DNA of 38,602 nucleotides. Origin: CAZGSN01 sp964371655 (GTDB taxonomy: Bacteria; Desulfobacterota; Binatia; HRBIN30). The notes beneath the pieces were generated by a model, which saw only the letters and a list, made by a program, of their open reading frames with translations, made no database searches and was not told where the DNA came from. The stretch covers positions 1 to 38,602 of the forward strand of contig CAYJOD010000059.1 in NCBI GenBank assembly GCA_964371655.1, given 5' to 3'. The position numbers and the translations under genes are program-made. This document shows positions 18,327-26,670 of this stretch, one piece after another. Position 1 is the stretch's first letter, and the number at the start of each line of letters is the position of its first letter.

Positions 18327-18410
18327 ATTTCCACGGCGAGGAATCTTCCAGGGCCACAGTGGGCACGACATTCCACTGCAGATCCCTGCTTCGCTCGGGA
18401 TGATATCGAG
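18327..18410. repeat. Degenerate TCATTCCGAGC-family palindrome
   Basis: TTCCACGGCGAGGAATCTTCC on the left and GATCCCTGCTTCGCTCGGGA on the right match, on the opposite strand, the arms of the element at 20058-20208. With the REP pair before it, this accounts for most of the gap 18083-18671. Confidence 0.6.
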
Positions 18411-18628
18411 CGAAAATATCAAACAGCCCCAACACGGCCGACCGGTCTATTTGCGTTTTTGCAGGAAGCGCGAGATCCTGGCAGAAGCAGCGGCACGCCT
18501 GAAGCCGACATCGCGACTCGCGGCGCGCGTGAGAGAAGGGCTGGGTTGAATATGAAGAAATCCCTTGGACTCGTGGAGCGATTCCGAAGCGACCGGGCCA
18601 TGATCCGCAGTTCGCAGGATTCGAAGAA

Positions 18629-18657
18629 TCTCGCGCCAAGACGCCAAGGCGCGAAGG
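18629..18657. repeat. Half-element of the CGCCAAGA octamer family
   Basis: TCTCGCGCCAAGACGCCAAG, then GCGCGAAGG, is close to the left arm of the palindrome at 37722-37876. No matching right arm is seen here. It lies directly upstream of, or within, the apparent N-terminal extension of the phosphoesterase gene. Confidence 0.6.
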
Positions 18658-18671
18658 TCTTCTTCCCGGCC

Positions 18672-20006
18672 TTGCGTCGGCTCGTCCCGGTGCTCGTCGC
18701 CACCATTCTCGTGGCTGCCGGCTGTGGTGACGACGATCCGGCCCGGCGCGGAGCGATTGTCACGCCGACGTTTGCGCCGCCGTCACCGACGCCAACGGTG
18801 TCGTGTCAGTTCGACGCGGGAGCCATGCCCGATCAGACCTTGCCGCCCGGTGCTCCTCGCGGCGATCAGATTCCGATCGATCACATCGTCTTTCTGATGC
18901 AGGAAAACCATTCCTTCGATAACTATCTTGGACAACTCCCCGCGGCGGGCCACGGCGAAGTCGACGGAATCCCGCCCGGGGCATCGAATCCGGACAGCGA
19001 CGGTGCCGCGGTCAGTGTTTATCACGAGCCCAAGTACTGCACCTCGCCGGACGTCAGCCACTCGTGGAATGGCAGCCATCAGCAGTTCAACGACGGCCGC
19101 AACGATGGCTTCGTCATCACCAACAACCCGGGTGGTGCGCGCGCCCTCGGCTACTACGAAGAGAGTGATCTTCCCTTCTACTACGCGCTGGCGAAGAGCT
19201 TCGCGATGGGCGACCGTTACTTCAGCTCGCTGCTTGGACCCACCTACCCGAATCGCTTCTTCTCTCTGGCAGCCACGTCGTTTGGCTTCATTCGCAACGT
19301 CTCGCCCGCCGAGGTGCGCCCGCGCACGATCTTCGACGTGCTCGACGAGCATCACGTCACCTGGAAGATCTACTACGACGACGCGCCGTTCGCGGTGTTG
19401 GTTCGCCTGACTCGGGCCCGCAACCAGGTGCACTTCGATCGCTTTCTGGCCGACGCGGCGGCGGGCACGCTGCCGCAGGTGTCCTTCGTCGATCCCGCAT
19501 TCACCGAGCTTCACGGCGAGCAGACCGACGAGCACCCGGACGCCAATGTGCAGTTTGGCCAGCGCTTCGCCGCCACCGCCATCAACGCTTTACTGCAGAG
19601 CCCGCAATGGCCGCGCTCGGTGCTGTTTTGGACCTACGACGAGCATGGCGGATTCTACGATCACGTGGCGCCGCCAAGTGCGTGCGTGCCCGACGACTTC
19701 GCACCGCGCCTGGAAGGCGGCGACACCGCGGCAGGGTTCGACCGCTATGGTTTTCGCGTGCCCTTCGCGGCGGTATCGCCGTATGCGAAGCCGGGCTACG
19801 TCTCGCATCGCATCTACGACCACACGTCGATTCTGCGTTTCATCGAGACCCGCTTCAACCTGCCGGCGCTGACGCGACGGGATGCGAACGCCGATCCGAT
19901 GCTCGACCTGTTCGACTTCAGCAATCCACACTTGCTCAATCCACCCGAGTTGCCGGATGCGGTGGTCGATCCCGAAGGCGAACAGATTTGCAGGTTGGTG
20001 CGTTGA
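18672..20006 (+). CDS. Phospholipase-C-type phosphoesterase lipoprotein
   Basis: A 444-aa exported enzyme of the phosphoesterase family PF04185 (bacterial phospholipase C and acid phosphatases), probably releasing phosphate or head groups from phosphoesters outside the cytoplasm. The family signatures are all present: ENHSFDNYLG (78-87), HSWNGSHQQFNDGRNDGF, GPTYPNRFF, TYDEHGGFYDHVAPP, GFRVPFAAVSPYA and YDHTSILRFIETRF. From TTG 18672 the protein starts MRRLVPVLVATILVAAGC, an ideal lipoprotein signal with Cys 18 as lipid site. ATGs at 18552 and 18600 are in frame, but they would add a leader that is partly a translated repeat (18629-18657). The ribosome site for the TTG is weak (GAAGG about 14 bases before), so the start stays open. 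The enzyme identification is firm. Confidence 0.9.
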   Translation: MRRLVPVLVATILVAAGCGDDDPARRGAIVTPTFAPPSPTPTVSCQFDAGAMPDQTLPPGAPRGDQIPIDHIVFLMQENHSFDNYLGQLPAAGHGEVDGIPPGASNPDSDGAAVSVYHEPKYCTSPDVSHSWNGSHQQFNDGRNDGFVITNNPGGARALGYYEESDLPFYYALAKSFAMGDRYFSSLLGPTYPNRFFSLAATSFGFIRNVSPAEVRPRTIFDVLDEHHVTWKIYYDDAPFAVLVRLTRARNQVHFDRFLADAAAGTLPQVSFVDPAFTELHGEQTDEHPDANVQFGQRFAATAINALLQSPQWPRSVLFWTYDEHGGFYDHVAPPSACVPDDFAPRLEGGDTAAGFDRYGFRVPFAAVSPYAKPGYVSHRIYDHTSILRFIETRFNLPALTRRDANADPMLDLFDFSNPHLLNPPELPDAVVDPEGEQICRLVR

Positions 20007-20057
20007 TGTGAGAGAGGGAGCGCTTACTTGCCTGAGGGCATCGCCCGCTCGTAGTGC

Positions 20058-20208
20058 ATCAGTTTGATCCTTGGACCGATGTCATTCCGAGCGGAAGCGA
20101 GGAATCTCGTGTAGGTGGGTCGTTGCGATTGTCGCGCAGCTCGGAAGATCCCTCGCCACGGAAGTGTGGAATGCTCGGAATGACCAGTGGATAAGGAATC
20201 AAACTGAT
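20058..20208. repeat. Nested palindrome, TCATTCCGAGC family
   Basis: Outer arms ATCAGTTTGAT/ATCAAACTGAT (20058-20068, 20198-20208) enclose inner arms GTCATTCCGAGC/GCTCGGAATGAC (20081-20092, 20173-20184). Both pairs are perfect. The inner family matches a repeat widespread in bacteria, with GAGGAATCTC following. It fills the gap 20007-20292. Confidence 0.88.
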
Positions 20209-20292
20209 ACACGACCCGCCTGCCGCCGTCATTGCCGCGCCACGGCGTCCTTGGTATTGTCGGCGCCCGTTATCCATCGAGTGAGGTGCTGA

Positions 20293-21177
20293 ATGGCGAC
20301 GGTAATCACCAGCGAATGTATCAACTGCGGCGCGTGTGAATCGGAGTGCCCGAACACGGCCATCTACCAAGGTGGCGTCGAATGGGAGCTCAACGGCGTG
20401 AAACATGCGCCGCTGTCAGCCGACATCTTCTACATCGTGGCTGAGAAGTGCACGGAGTGCGTAGGTTTCTTCGATCACGAAGCCTGCGCGGCAGTCTGTC
20501 CGGTGGACTGCTGCATCCCCGACCCCGCGATCCCGGAGACCGAAGCGGTGCTTCTGCAGCGCGCTCGAGAGTTACACCCGGACAAGGCGATTGCTGATGA
20601 CGCGCCGTCGCGCTTCCGAAAAGAGGGCGCCGCGCCCGCGCCGGCACCTGCGGCGGCAGCGGAACCTGCACCTGCACCTGCAGCCGCACCCGCACCTGTG
20701 GCGGCAGCGGCACCTGCGGCGGCACCAGCTCCGGCAGCAGCGGCACCGGCACCTGCGCCGGCACCTGCACCGGTAGCGGCAGCTGCGCCTGCCGCGGCAG
20801 CGGCTTCCGAGACGTCGGTGAACCTGCCGTCACTGGACGAATGGGAAGTGCCGATCGAATGTTTCCGCTGCCGTGGAACCTACGGTGTTGTCTTCCGTCA
20901 CTTCCGCCCGGGCGTTGTCTTTCGCTGCCCGTTCTGTGACGGCTCCTACGTCGTGACCTCGGGAATGCACAATCACATCGCCGCCGAATTGCGCGGCTTC
21001 CACGCCAGCTGGGCGAATGACTTCGCCCAGTTTCAAGACAAACGCCAGCGTGAATTGCAGGAGTTCGAGGAGCGCCAGCGCCAGCGTCTCGAAAGCGTGA
21101 ATGACAGCTTGAAGCGGACCAGCCTTGCGTTCAAGCCGCCCGGTGCACCGCGCAAGCGCGCCTGGATCTTCGGGTAA
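20293..21177 (+). CDS. Two-cluster ferredoxin fused to a zinc-ribbon and coiled-coil tail
   Basis: A 294-aa cytoplasmic protein. The N-terminal ferredoxin of YfhL/Alvin type has cluster ligands C9-C12-C15-C19 and, with the long insertion typical of the type, C53-C56-C65-C69. About 60 residues of almost pure Ala and Pro follow (about 113-172). The second domain contains C190-x2-C193 and C212-x2-C215, a zinc-ribbon pattern (ECFRCRG and RCPFCDG), and then a charged, probably coiled-coil segment (about 245-275). Ordinary YfhL ferredoxins end near residue 85, so this is a fusion. ATG 20293 has GAGG at 20283-20286. The ferredoxin part should carry two [4Fe-4S] clusters. What the tail binds is unknown. 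Confidence 0.88.
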   Translation: MATVITSECINCGACESECPNTAIYQGGVEWELNGVKHAPLSADIFYIVAEKCTECVGFFDHEACAAVCPVDCCIPDPAIPETEAVLLQRARELHPDKAIADDAPSRFRKEGAAPAPAPAAAAEPAPAPAAAPAPVAAAAPAAAPAPAAAAPAPAPAPAPVAAAAPAAAAASETSVNLPSLDEWEVPIECFRCRGTYGVVFRHFRPGVVFRCPFCDGSYVVTSGMHNHIAAELRGFHASWANDFAQFQDKRQRELQEFEERQRQRLESVNDSLKRTSLAFKPPGAPRKRAWIFG

Positions 21178-21317
21178 GGACGTAGCCCGGGCGGAAGGCC
21201 GTAACCAATCGGCCGCGCCGACCGTCGGTGGTCGGCTGTAGATTGTAGATCACACCAGTCAGGCTGTGCCGGAAGGGTGCCAAGGGGTACCCTTACGGGA
21301 AGGAATCCATCCGAATT

Positions 21318-21343
21318 GTAGGGGCAACCCCCCGTGGTTGCCC
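21318..21343. repeat. GTAGG-CCCCCGTG hairpin, copy 2
   Basis: GGGCAACC (21322-21329) and GGTTGCCC (21336-21343) pair perfectly around CCCCGT. It lies in the gene-free gap 21178-21527. Confidence 0.75.
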
Positions 21344-21386
21344 ACGTCTGCGTGGCGAAAAGATAGATAGATTGCCGGTGTGAAGA

Positions 21387-21408
21387 GGGCAGGCACCGGG
21401 GCCTGCCC
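21387..21408. repeat. GTAGG-CCCCCGTG family hairpin, copy 3 (inverted)
   Basis: GGGCAGGC (21387-21394) and GCCTGCCC (21401-21408) pair around ACCGGG. Read on the minus strand it resembles copy 1 at 12260-12290. Confidence 0.65.
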
Positions 21409-21418
21409 CGATCGTGCG

Positions 21419-21452
21419 GAGGCTCCGTCGACGACTTTGCCGTAGCCCTGCC
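21419..21452. repeat. Dispersed motif, copy 2 (ACTTTGCCGTAGCCCTGCC)
   Basis: It starts GAGGCTC and ends ACTTTGCCGTAGCCCTGCC. About 29 of 34 bases equal 93-126. It lies 76 bases before the SurA-N/DsbA gene. Confidence 0.6.
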
Positions 21453-21527
21453 CGATCACCCCCGAAGGGTTGACGTAACCGAACCTTCCCCCTAGCTTCG
21501 GCAGTTCACGCACGAATAGGAGGATCC

Positions 21528-22523
21528 ATGAAGAGATTGATTCTTGGTTTGGCGATTACCGCTTGGTCCACGGTTGCACTGGCCGAGACAGTGGCCACGG
21601 TCGCGGGCCGCACGGTAACCCGGGCCGAGGTGGAAAAGCAGGTGCGCGCGAAGTTGATCGAGATCGACAACGAACGCTACGAGGCGCTCAAAGAAGGCGT
21701 CGACGAAATCATCGCCAACGAGCTGATTACGCAGGAGGCTAAGGCCCGCAGCCTCAGCGTCGAAGCCCTGGTCAAGCAGGAGATCGCCGACAAGGTAAAG
21801 GCGCCGAGCGACGAGGTGGTGCAGAAGTTCTACGACGAGAACAAGCAAGCGGTTCAGAATGCGCCGCTTGAGGGTGTGAAGCCGCAGATCGTCGCCTATC
21901 TGCAGCAACAGGAGATGGGGCAGCGCCAAGCCGAGTATCTCGAAGAGCTCAAGAAGAAGTACAAGCCGCAGATCACGCTGGCGGCCCCGGTTGTCGAGGT
22001 CAGCGCCGCCGGGCGTCCTGAGAAGGGGCCCAAGACTGCACCGGTCACGATCATCGAGTTCTCCGATTACGAGTGCCCGTTCTGCAAGCGCTCCGAACCG
22101 GCGGTAGCCAAGGTGTTGGAAACCTACGGCAACAAGGTGCGCTTGGTGTTCCGCGACTTCCCGTTGCCGATGCACAAGAATGCCGCACCAGCGGCGGAAG
22201 CGGCGGCCTGCGCCAACGCCCAGGGGAAATTCTGGGAGTACCACGGCAAGCTGTTCACCAGCAGCGAGCTCGGTGCTGAGAAGCTGAAGGCGATTGCCGG
22301 CGAGGTCGGCCTCGACGCGACGAAGTTCGACGAATGCGTCAGCAAGCGGCAGTTCAAAGCCGACGTCGAAAAGGACATGGCCGACGGTTCCGAGGCCGGC
22401 GTCAACGGCACCCCGGCGTTCTTCATCAACGGCCGCATGCTTTCCGGAGCGCAGCCCTATGAGAAGATCAAAGAAGTCATCGACGAAGAGCTGGCCAAGA
22501 AGGGCGGCGACAAGAAATCCTAA
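21528..22523 (+). CDS. Exported SurA-N-like / DsbA-type thioredoxin fusion
   Basis: A 331-aa periplasmic protein. After the signal peptide (1-19, ending VALA) comes a helical SurA/PpiC-type N-terminal chaperone region (about 22-150, VATVAGRTVTRAEVEKQV and repeated charged helices). A DsbA-like thioredoxin domain follows (about 170-325) with the redox motif CPFC (183-186) and the cis-Pro loop GTPAFF (294-299). The combination suggests that client binding and disulfide oxidation or isomerisation are linked in one polypeptide. AGGAGG lies just before the ATG, a very strong ribosome site. The prolyl-isomerase domain of true SurA is missing. The gene stands between the ferredoxin fusion and LD-carboxypeptidase. 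Exact redox direction and clients cannot be read from sequence. Confidence 0.9.
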   Translation: MKRLILGLAITAWSTVALAETVATVAGRTVTRAEVEKQVRAKLIEIDNERYEALKEGVDEIIANELITQEAKARSLSVEALVKQEIADKVKAPSDEVVQKFYDENKQAVQNAPLEGVKPQIVAYLQQQEMGQRQAEYLEELKKKYKPQITLAAPVVEVSAAGRPEKGPKTAPVTIIEFSDYECPFCKRSEPAVAKVLETYGNKVRLVFRDFPLPMHKNAAPAAEAAACANAQGKFWEYHGKLFTSSELGAEKLKAIAGEVGLDATKFDECVSKRQFKADVEKDMADGSEAGVNGTPAFFINGRMLSGAQPYEKIKEVIDEELAKKGGDKKS

Positions 22524-22525
22524 GG

Positions 22526-22602
<77 letters not shown>

Positions 22603-22607
22603 CTGCG

Positions 22608-23510
22608 TTGCATAAACCCTCCCCCCTGCGTCGCGGCGACCTGATCGCTCTGGTCTCCCCTGGCGCCGCCGTCGACGAGCTCAACTTGAACGCCGGGGTG
22701 CGTGTTCTCGAAGCCGCGGGCTTCCGCACTCGGGTCGGCGCCGCGGCGCGCAAGAAGCACGGGTATCTGGCCGGCACCGATGCGGAGAGAGTGGCCGACC
22801 TCAACGAGGCCTTCCGCGACCCGGAGGTGCGCGCCATCATCACGGCGCGCGGCGGCTATGGTTCCGGCCGCATCCTGCCGAGCTTGGATCTCGCCGCGGC
22901 CCAGGCGGATCCCAAGATCTTCATCGGCCATAGTGACATCACCTTCTTGCTGTCGGTCCTGCAGGAGAAGGCCGATCTGGTGGTCTTTCACGGACCCATG
23001 GCGGCGAGCCTCGCGCATCAGCCGGAAGCCGCGGTGCACCTGACGGCGGTGCTGCGCGGTGAACGACCGGTGTGGCAGCATGCTGCACACGCGGTCATTC
23101 AGGGCGGGATCGCCGAGGGTGTTCTGAGCGGCGGCTGCTTGTCCATCCTGGTGTCGATGCTCGGCACGCCGTGGGCGCCGCCGACACGCGAGCGCATCCT
23201 CTTTCTCGAAGAGGTGAACGAGAAGCCGTACCGAATCGATCGCATGCTCACGCAGTTGCGGCACGCCGGCCTCCTCGACGGGCTCGCTGGTGTCATCTTC
23301 GGTGAGATGGACGGCTGCGCCGCGGGCCCCAACGAACGCGTCACCGTGCGTGATGTAATCGCCGAAGCCTTTGCTTCGGCCCCGTATCCCGTCGCCTTCG
23401 GCCTGCCCAGCGGGCATGGGCGCGGCACCTTGACCCTGCCGTTCGGTGTCCGGGTTCGCCTTGCCGGCGAAAGGCTGACCCTGTTGGAGTCACCGCTCAA
23501 ACAAGTCTGA
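22608..23510 (+). CDS. ldcA: LD-carboxypeptidase (peptidase S66)
   Basis: A 300-aa cytoplasmic serine peptidase that trims the terminal D-Ala from murein tetrapeptides during wall recycling. The S66 triad is visible: S109 in GHSDIT, E201/E202 in LEEVNEKPYRIDR and H270 in GLPSGHG; the RGGYGSGRILP substrate loop is at 81-91. The start is probably TTG 22608, immediately after a heptamer palindrome, because the conserved fold begins directly (PSPLRRGDLIALVSPG). I see no convincing ribosome site, so translation may depend on the upstream gene. The next two genes on the same strand, a serine hydrolase and mpl, form a recycling block with it. Confidence 0.92.
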   Translation: MHKPSPLRRGDLIALVSPGAAVDELNLNAGVRVLEAAGFRTRVGAAARKKHGYLAGTDAERVADLNEAFRDPEVRAIITARGGYGSGRILPSLDLAAAQADPKIFIGHSDITFLLSVLQEKADLVVFHGPMAASLAHQPEAAVHLTAVLRGERPVWQHAAHAVIQGGIAEGVLSGGCLSILVSMLGTPWAPPTRERILFLEEVNEKPYRIDRMLTQLRHAGLLDGLAGVIFGEMDGCAAGPNERVTVRDVIAEAFASAPYPVAFGLPSGHGRGTLTLPFGVRVRLAGERLTLLESPLKQV

Positions 23511-23530
23511 GGCACGACGGATCCGGATTT

Positions 23531-23686
23531 CTCACCACAGAGGCACCGAGACACAGAGAAATCCACGCCAGATAATGAATTTCATTAGGATGCAAGGAAT
23601 CGAGAGCCCCGATAACGTTTCACCGGCAAATCGGCTTCCCATGTTGATGACATCCATTCTCTCTGTGCCTCTGTGTCTCTGTGGTG
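23531..23686. repeat. Palindromic element with CACAGAGA octamer arms
   Basis: Left arm 23531-23560 (CTCACCACAGAGGCACCGAG, then ACACAGAG), right arm 23657-23686 (CTCTGTGCCTCTGTGTCTCT, then GTGGTG). The spacer is about 96 bases. It lies between ldcA and the serine hydrolase and would be mistranslated if that gene were started upstream. Confidence 0.9.
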
Positions 23687-23729
23687 GTTCTTCGGCGAGA
23701 GATGCAGATTAGAGACCCAGGAACCGCGC

Positions 23730-24857
23730 ATGTCGTTCGAAGCCGTAGAGCGTGAGATGGACGCGGCCATCAGCCGTCGCGTCTTTCCGGGTGCGGTGCT
23801 TCTGGTGCGCGAGGGGGCACGGGTGTTCTACCTGCGCGCCTTCGGGTACCGGAGCTTGGAGCCGACGACGTCGATGATGCGCGAAGACACGATCTTCGAC
23901 ATCGCCTCGTTGACCAAGGCGTTCGCGACCAGCGTCGCGATGATGCTGCTGGTCAAGGACGGCAAGGTACGTCTCGACGACCGCGTCACCCGCTTCTTTC
24001 ACAACTTCGGAGTGTTCGGGAAAACTCACATCACCTTCCGTCATCTGCTCAGCCATTGCTCCGGACTGGCGGCCTGGAAGCCGTTCTACAAAGAGATCGC
24101 CGCCATCGAGAAGCGCGGCGGGCGCATCAATTTCCTCGGCAGCCCGGCGGCGAAGGCGCACGTCTATCACCTGCTGCACCAAGAGCACCTGGAGCAGCCG
24201 CCGGGGACGCGCACCGTGTACAGCGATCTCGGATTCATGTTGCTGGGAGCGATCATCGAGGAGATCTCGGCGCAGAGCTTGGACCGCTTCTGCCAGGAAC
24301 GCATCTTCCGCCCGCTCGGTGCCACGGCGACGGCGTTCGTCGACTTGTCGTTGCTGCGCTCGCGGCGGGTGGAGACGGCGACGGACAGGATTGCACCGAC
24401 CGAGCGCTGCCCGTGGCGCAAGAAGCTGCTGTGCGGTGAAGTGGACGACGACAACGCCTACGCGATGGGCGGCGTTGCCGGACATGCAGGTGTGTTCGCC
24501 CCGGCTCGCGACCTCGACACACTCCTGGTGGCGTTGAAGCAGTGTTACGCGGGCACGAACACGCTGATCCCGGCGCGTATCGTGCAAGAGTTCTGGAGCC
24601 CCGACGCCACCGTCCCCGGCTCGACGTGGTGCCTGGGATGGGACACCCCGTCGCCGACGAGCTCGAGTGCCGGCAGCTCGTTCTCGCGCCATTCGGTCGG
24701 CCATCTGGGATTCACCGGTTGCTCGGTGTGGCTCGATCTCGAACGCGATCGCCACGTCATCTTGCTGAGCAACCGCGTCCATCCGACCCGCGACAACGAA
24801 CAGATCAAGGCTTTCCGTCCACACATCCACGACATCATCGCGCAGGCGGTCCGATGA
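23730..24857 (+). CDS. SxxK serine hydrolase (beta-lactamase class C / esterase family)
   Basis: A 375-aa protein of the serine beta-lactamase-like superfamily (PF00144). The catalytic S60-x-x-K63 is in ASLTKAF, the second motif is YSDLGFMLLG (Tyr-x-Asp instead of Tyr-x-Asn), and the third is HLGFTG near the C-terminus. No signal peptide is seen, so a cytoplasmic esterase, amidase or peptidase is more likely than a secreted beta-lactamase. ATG 23730 has AGGA before it and avoids the repeat at 23531-23686. Its place between ldcA and mpl suggests a role on muropeptides, for example cutting recycled peptides, but that is inferred from neighbourhood only. No beta-lactam resistance is implied. Confidence 0.9.
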   Translation: MSFEAVEREMDAAISRRVFPGAVLLVREGARVFYLRAFGYRSLEPTTSMMREDTIFDIASLTKAFATSVAMMLLVKDGKVRLDDRVTRFFHNFGVFGKTHITFRHLLSHCSGLAAWKPFYKEIAAIEKRGGRINFLGSPAAKAHVYHLLHQEHLEQPPGTRTVYSDLGFMLLGAIIEEISAQSLDRFCQERIFRPLGATATAFVDLSLLRSRRVETATDRIAPTERCPWRKKLLCGEVDDDNAYAMGGVAGHAGVFAPARDLDTLLVALKQCYAGTNTLIPARIVQEFWSPDATVPGSTWCLGWDTPSPTSSSAGSSFSRHSVGHLGFTGCSVWLDLERDRHVILLSNRVHPTRDNEQIKAFRPHIHDIIAQAVR

Positions 24858-24865
24858 TCATGTGG

Positions 24866-24959
24866 CTTGGGGCTGGGGACTCGGGGCTGGGGGCTCGGGG
24901 CTGGGGATCTAGAGGGGGGCCCCCCCCCCCCCCCCCCCCCCCGAGCCCCCAGCCCCAAG
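24866..24959. repeat. Palindrome of GGGGCTG/GGGGCTC heptamers with G6-C23 centre
   Basis: The left arm is a run of heptamers (GGGGCTG, GGGACTC, GGGGCTG, GGGGCTC, GGGGCTG), and the right arm is CCGAGCCCCCAGCCCCAAGG. The centre is six G (24914-24919) followed by 23 C (24920-24942). The C run may be a collapsed or miscalled repeat. It ends 14 bases before the mpl start. Confidence 0.85.
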
Positions 24960-24973
24960 GCGCGGAGCTCCGT

Positions 24974-26407
24974 ATGACCAACGCCGTTCCTGAGTCCGTG
25001 TGCCGCGGTGAGGCGCGCCGCATCCATCTCATCGCCATCTGCGGTGTGGCGATGTCGGCCTTGGCCGGCATGCTCAAACAGCGCGGCTACGAGGTGTCGG
25101 GATCGGATGAGAACGTCTACCCGCCGATGAGCACCTTGCTCGAACGACTCGGGATCACGATTCGCCACGGCTTCGCTGCGCACAATCTCGACGATCGTCC
25201 CGATCTGGTCGTCGTCGGCAACAAGGTGTCGCGATCCAATCCCGAGGTGGAGGCCTTGTTGGCGAGCGGCTTGCCGTACGTGTCGATGCCGCAGGCTCTG
25301 GCGGAGCTGTTCATGACGGCGCAGCGTTCGGTGGTCATTGCCGGCACGCACGGCAAGACCACGTCGACGGCGATGATGGCGTGGGTTCTGGAGCAGGCCG
25401 GGCGCGATCCGAGCCTGATGGTGGGCGGCGACGCGTTGAACTTCGGCGGCAACTACAAGCTGGGAGCCGGCGCGCACTTTGTCATTGAAGGCGACGAGTA
25501 CGACACCGCCTTCTTCGACAAGGGACCGAAATTCCTGCACTACCGGCCGCGGGCGCTGCTGCTCACCGCGGTCGAGTTCGATCACGCCGACATCTATCGC
25601 GACCTCGATCACGTAAAGAGCGCGTTTCGAAGCTTGATCGACATTCTGCCCGCCGATGCCCACTTGGTCGTCTCGGCTGACTTTCCGCATGCGCTCGACG
25701 TCGCTGCCACGCGCACGGATGCGAGGACGTTCGGTAGCGCCGGCGGCGCCGACTGGCGCATCGCCAACCTGCGTGACGACGGCACCGCCACATTGTTCGA
25801 CGTCGACTATCGCGGCCGGCGCGAGTGCACGGCGCGTCTGCTGCAGCCCGGGGCGATGAATGCGCGCAACGCCATCGGCGTGTTCGCCCTGGCGCGCGCG
25901 CTAGGGCTGAGCCCTGCCGAGATCCTACCCGGCCTCGCCAGCTTTCGCGGCGTAGCGCGGCGCCAGGAATACGTCGGTGAGCTCCGCGGCGTTACCGTCA
26001 TCGACGACTTCGCCCATCATCCGACGGCGGTGGCCGGCACGCTCGCGGCGCTACGCCTGCGCTACCCACAACGCCGCCTCTGGGCCGTGTTCGAGCCGCG
26101 TTCGAATACCAGCCGCCGCAAGGTTTTCCAGCAGGAATATGCCAACGCGTTTGCGAGCGCCGACGAGGTGATCATCGGCGGTGTCTTCGCCAAGCAAAGC
26201 GATCAGGTTGCGGAAAGCGAGCTCTTCTCGCCCGCCCAGCTCGCCGCCGATCTCAACACCCGCAACGTCGCAGCCCGCGCCATCGGCGAAGTCGACGCGA
26301 TTTGTGAGGTGTTGAACAGGGAGTCCCGCGCCGGCGACGTCATCGTGCTCATGTCCAACGGCAGCTTCGGCGGCCTGCGCGCGAAGCTGGTGAGCGCGTT
26401 CGGCTGA
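24974..26407 (+). CDS. mpl: UDP-MurNAc:L-Ala-gamma-D-Glu-meso-Dap ligase Mpl
   Basis: A 477-aa cytoplasmic Mur ligase that attaches recovered murein tripeptide to UDP-MurNAc. The N-terminal nucleotide-binding region (RIHLIAICGVAMSALAGML) is followed by the P-loop GTHGKT (124-129), the central-domain metal site region (VIEGDEYDTAFFDKGPKFLHY) typical of Mpl rather than MurC, and the C-terminal DFAHHPTAVAGTL segment. Length fits the family. ATG 24974 follows GCGGAG at suitable distance; longer frames would translate the heptamer palindrome and its poly-C centre into polyproline. With ldcA and the serine hydrolase upstream it forms a recycling cluster, and it implies meso-diaminopimelate murein, as in Gram-negative bacteria. 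Confidence 0.95.
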   Translation: MTNAVPESVCRGEARRIHLIAICGVAMSALAGMLKQRGYEVSGSDENVYPPMSTLLERLGITIRHGFAAHNLDDRPDLVVVGNKVSRSNPEVEALLASGLPYVSMPQALAELFMTAQRSVVIAGTHGKTTSTAMMAWVLEQAGRDPSLMVGGDALNFGGNYKLGAGAHFVIEGDEYDTAFFDKGPKFLHYRPRALLLTAVEFDHADIYRDLDHVKSAFRSLIDILPADAHLVVSADFPHALDVAATRTDARTFGSAGGADWRIANLRDDGTATLFDVDYRGRRECTARLLQPGAMNARNAIGVFALARALGLSPAEILPGLASFRGVARRQEYVGELRGVTVIDDFAHHPTAVAGTLAALRLRYPQRRLWAVFEPRSNTSRRKVFQQEYANAFASADEVIIGGVFAKQSDQVAESELFSPAQLAADLNTRNVAARAIGEVDAICEVLNRESRAGDVIVLMSNGSFGGLRAKLVSAFG

Positions 26408-26500
26408 TCCCCGTCCACAGAATCGGCTCGCCGCGCCGCGACGTCGCCGAGGCGCAACCGTGAGGAAGCGCTGCGCCATCGGCCGGTGCAAGTCGGCGCA

Positions 26501-26612
26501 GAGCCGCGACCGTAAGGGAGCGGTGCCCCGGGTGCCGGCTTCAATCGAGTCCGACCGATAATAGAACCGCGGGGGGATCCCACGAATCACCGCTCCCTCA
26601 CGGTCGCGGCTC
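26501..26612. repeat. Long GC-rich palindrome (CCGCTCCCTCACGG family)
   Basis: 25-base arms at 26501-26525 and 26588-26612 match at 24 positions; the core reads CCGCTCCCTCACGGTCGCGG on the right arm. A degenerate partial copy precedes it at 26452-26473 (CGCAACCGTGAGGAAGCGCTG region), and a half copy occurs at 32575-32590. It lies between convergent mpl and the transglycosylase gene. Confidence 0.9.
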
Positions 26613-26670
26613 AGGTCGCGATCCGCGGGGTTTCGCTATGTCAAAGCCGCATGGGTGAACAAGTGGCCGC

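Noticed and set aside
23709..24830. 373-aa open frame on the - strand, and a similar 381-aa one at 24545-25690
   Set aside because: Antisense shadows of the serine hydrolase and mpl, both with intact catalytic motifs.
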